Below are positions 5,937-6,245 of a stretch of 6,245 bases of DNA, one piece after another. How positions within the stretch are numbered: position 1 is the stretch's first letter; every line of letters begins with the position of its first letter. The translations under genes and the position numbers were made by a program. The DNA comes from Mariprofundus sp. (GTDB lineage Bacteria > Pseudomonadota > Zetaproteobacteria > Mariprofundales > Mariprofundaceae). The notes beneath the pieces are model-generated. The model ran no database searches. It saw only the letters and a list, made by a program, of their open reading frames with translations, and was not told where the DNA came from. The DNA lies in contig JAUZQI010000187.1 in the NCBI GenBank assembly GCA_030951095.1, positions 1-6,245 of the forward strand, in the 5' to 3' direction.

Positions 5937-6245
5937 GGATTTTCCTCTGTTATGCTTTCCGGATAGGGATGATGCAACTTCATTCGGCGCATGGCTTCCC
6001 GTTCCATAGCCTGCATCGAAGCCGCATCACGATTTTCAATATGGTCAGAACCGAGCAAATGCAGCGTAGCATGAATAATCAAATGCAGGTAATGATCCCG
6101 AGCAGACAAATCGAGGCGGTCCGCTTCCTGTATGATAAATGGCACCGCCAGCGCAATATCGCCCAGCGATTCGGAAAAATCATACGGTGTTTCCTGCATG
6201 GGAAAAGACAGCACATCCGTCACCTTGTCCCGATCCCGCCACTGC
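5933..6245 (-). CDS. ybeY: Endoribonuclease YbeY, N-terminal part cut by window edge
   Basis: YbeY is a zinc-dependent, single-strand-specific endoribonuclease needed for 16S rRNA 3'-end maturation and 70S ribosome quality control. The 103 visible residues match the C-terminal two thirds of a protein usually about 150-180 long. The frame enters from the right edge as QWRDRDKVTDVLSFP, matching the family YRxKDxxTDVLSFP motif, so the GTG at 6223 is an internal valine and not a start. SLGDIALAVP follows, as in the family LGDI motif. The metal site reads HATLHLLGSDH, keeping the three histidines of HGxLHLxGYDH but with Ala for Gly and Ser for Tyr. The C-terminus is a short helix and an acidic tail. 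Its TGA overlaps the corC ATG by four bases. In many relatives phoH lies just upstream, which would be outside the window. Confidence 0.95.
   Translation of the reverse strand, partial: QWRDRDKVTDVLSFPMQETPYDFSESLGDIALAVPFIIQEADRLDLSARDHYLHLIIHATLHLLGSDHIENRDAASMQAMEREAMRRMKLHHPYPESITEENP
5944..5947 (-). promoter_or_regulatory. Ribosome binding site of corC
   Basis: GAGG (in AGAGGAAA on the minus strand) lies seven bases before the ATG at 5936, inside the last codons of ybeY. It supports the ATGA-overlap start over the ATG two codons later. Confidence 0.65.

Noticed and set aside
5933..6223. Reading YbeY as a complete 96-residue protein starting at GTG 6223
   Set aside because: The frame continues to the window edge as QWRDRDK, which matches the conserved motif before TDVLSFP, so that GTG is an internal valine codon.
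1..6245. Mobile elements, CRISPR arrays, tRNA or rRNA genes
   Set aside because: No transposase or integrase frame, no regularly spaced repeats and no tRNA-like or rRNA-like stretch was seen; nearly all the DNA is taken up by six recognisable genes.

Overview
The window looks like chromosomal DNA from a Gram-negative bacterium, most likely a proteobacterium. The reasons are an apolipoprotein N-acyltransferase (Lnt), which implies an outer membrane with triacylated lipoproteins, and the gene order ybeY-corC-lnt, which is widespread in Proteobacteria (often behind phoH, which would lie just outside the right edge). Base composition looks moderate by eye, near 50% GC. The class or genus cannot be fixed from this sequence. 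All genes lie on the minus strand, so the window reads from right to left; every plus-strand open frame overlaps a minus-strand gene and shows no recognisable family motif.

Right to left, positions 6245-2068 form one tightly packed gene string: ybeY (5' part cut by the window edge), corC, lnt, gpsA and an Smr-domain gene. The junctions are a 4-base ATGA overlap (ybeY/corC), a 7-base gap (corC/lnt), another ATGA overlap (lnt/gpsA, once the gpsA start is corrected) and a 1-base TAATG overlap (gpsA/smr). This is the arrangement of a co-transcribed, translationally coupled operon. The genes cover rRNA maturation (YbeY), a CBS/CorC envelope or ion-transport accessory protein, lipoprotein N-acylation (Lnt), synthesis of the glycerol-3-phosphate backbone of phospholipids (GpsA) and an RNA/DNA-nuclease-type Smr protein.

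Positions 2067-1882 are the only real intergenic gap. It is AT-rich and unusually full of short repeats: a compact GC hairpin, an 8-bp spaced inverted repeat, a perfect 12-bp tandem duplication, a 12-bp-arm dyad and a second AT-rich dyad. No clean hairpin plus U-tract terminator and no convincing sigma70 promoter was found.

Positions 1881-1 hold one long minus-strand gene that runs off the left edge. It begins with ATG behind a good ribosome binding site and stays open for 627 codons. It encodes a class II aldolase domain fused to a short-chain dehydrogenase, the architecture of the RhaD/RhaE-type bifunctional rhamnulose-1-phosphate aldolase/lactaldehyde dehydrogenase family. No other sugar-catabolism gene is visible, so its substrate is open.

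Most of the window is conventional housekeeping DNA. I see no mobile element, CRISPR array, tRNA or rRNA, and no obviously new system. The parts most worth a second look are the repeat-dense intergenic region and the substrate of the fusion enzyme.
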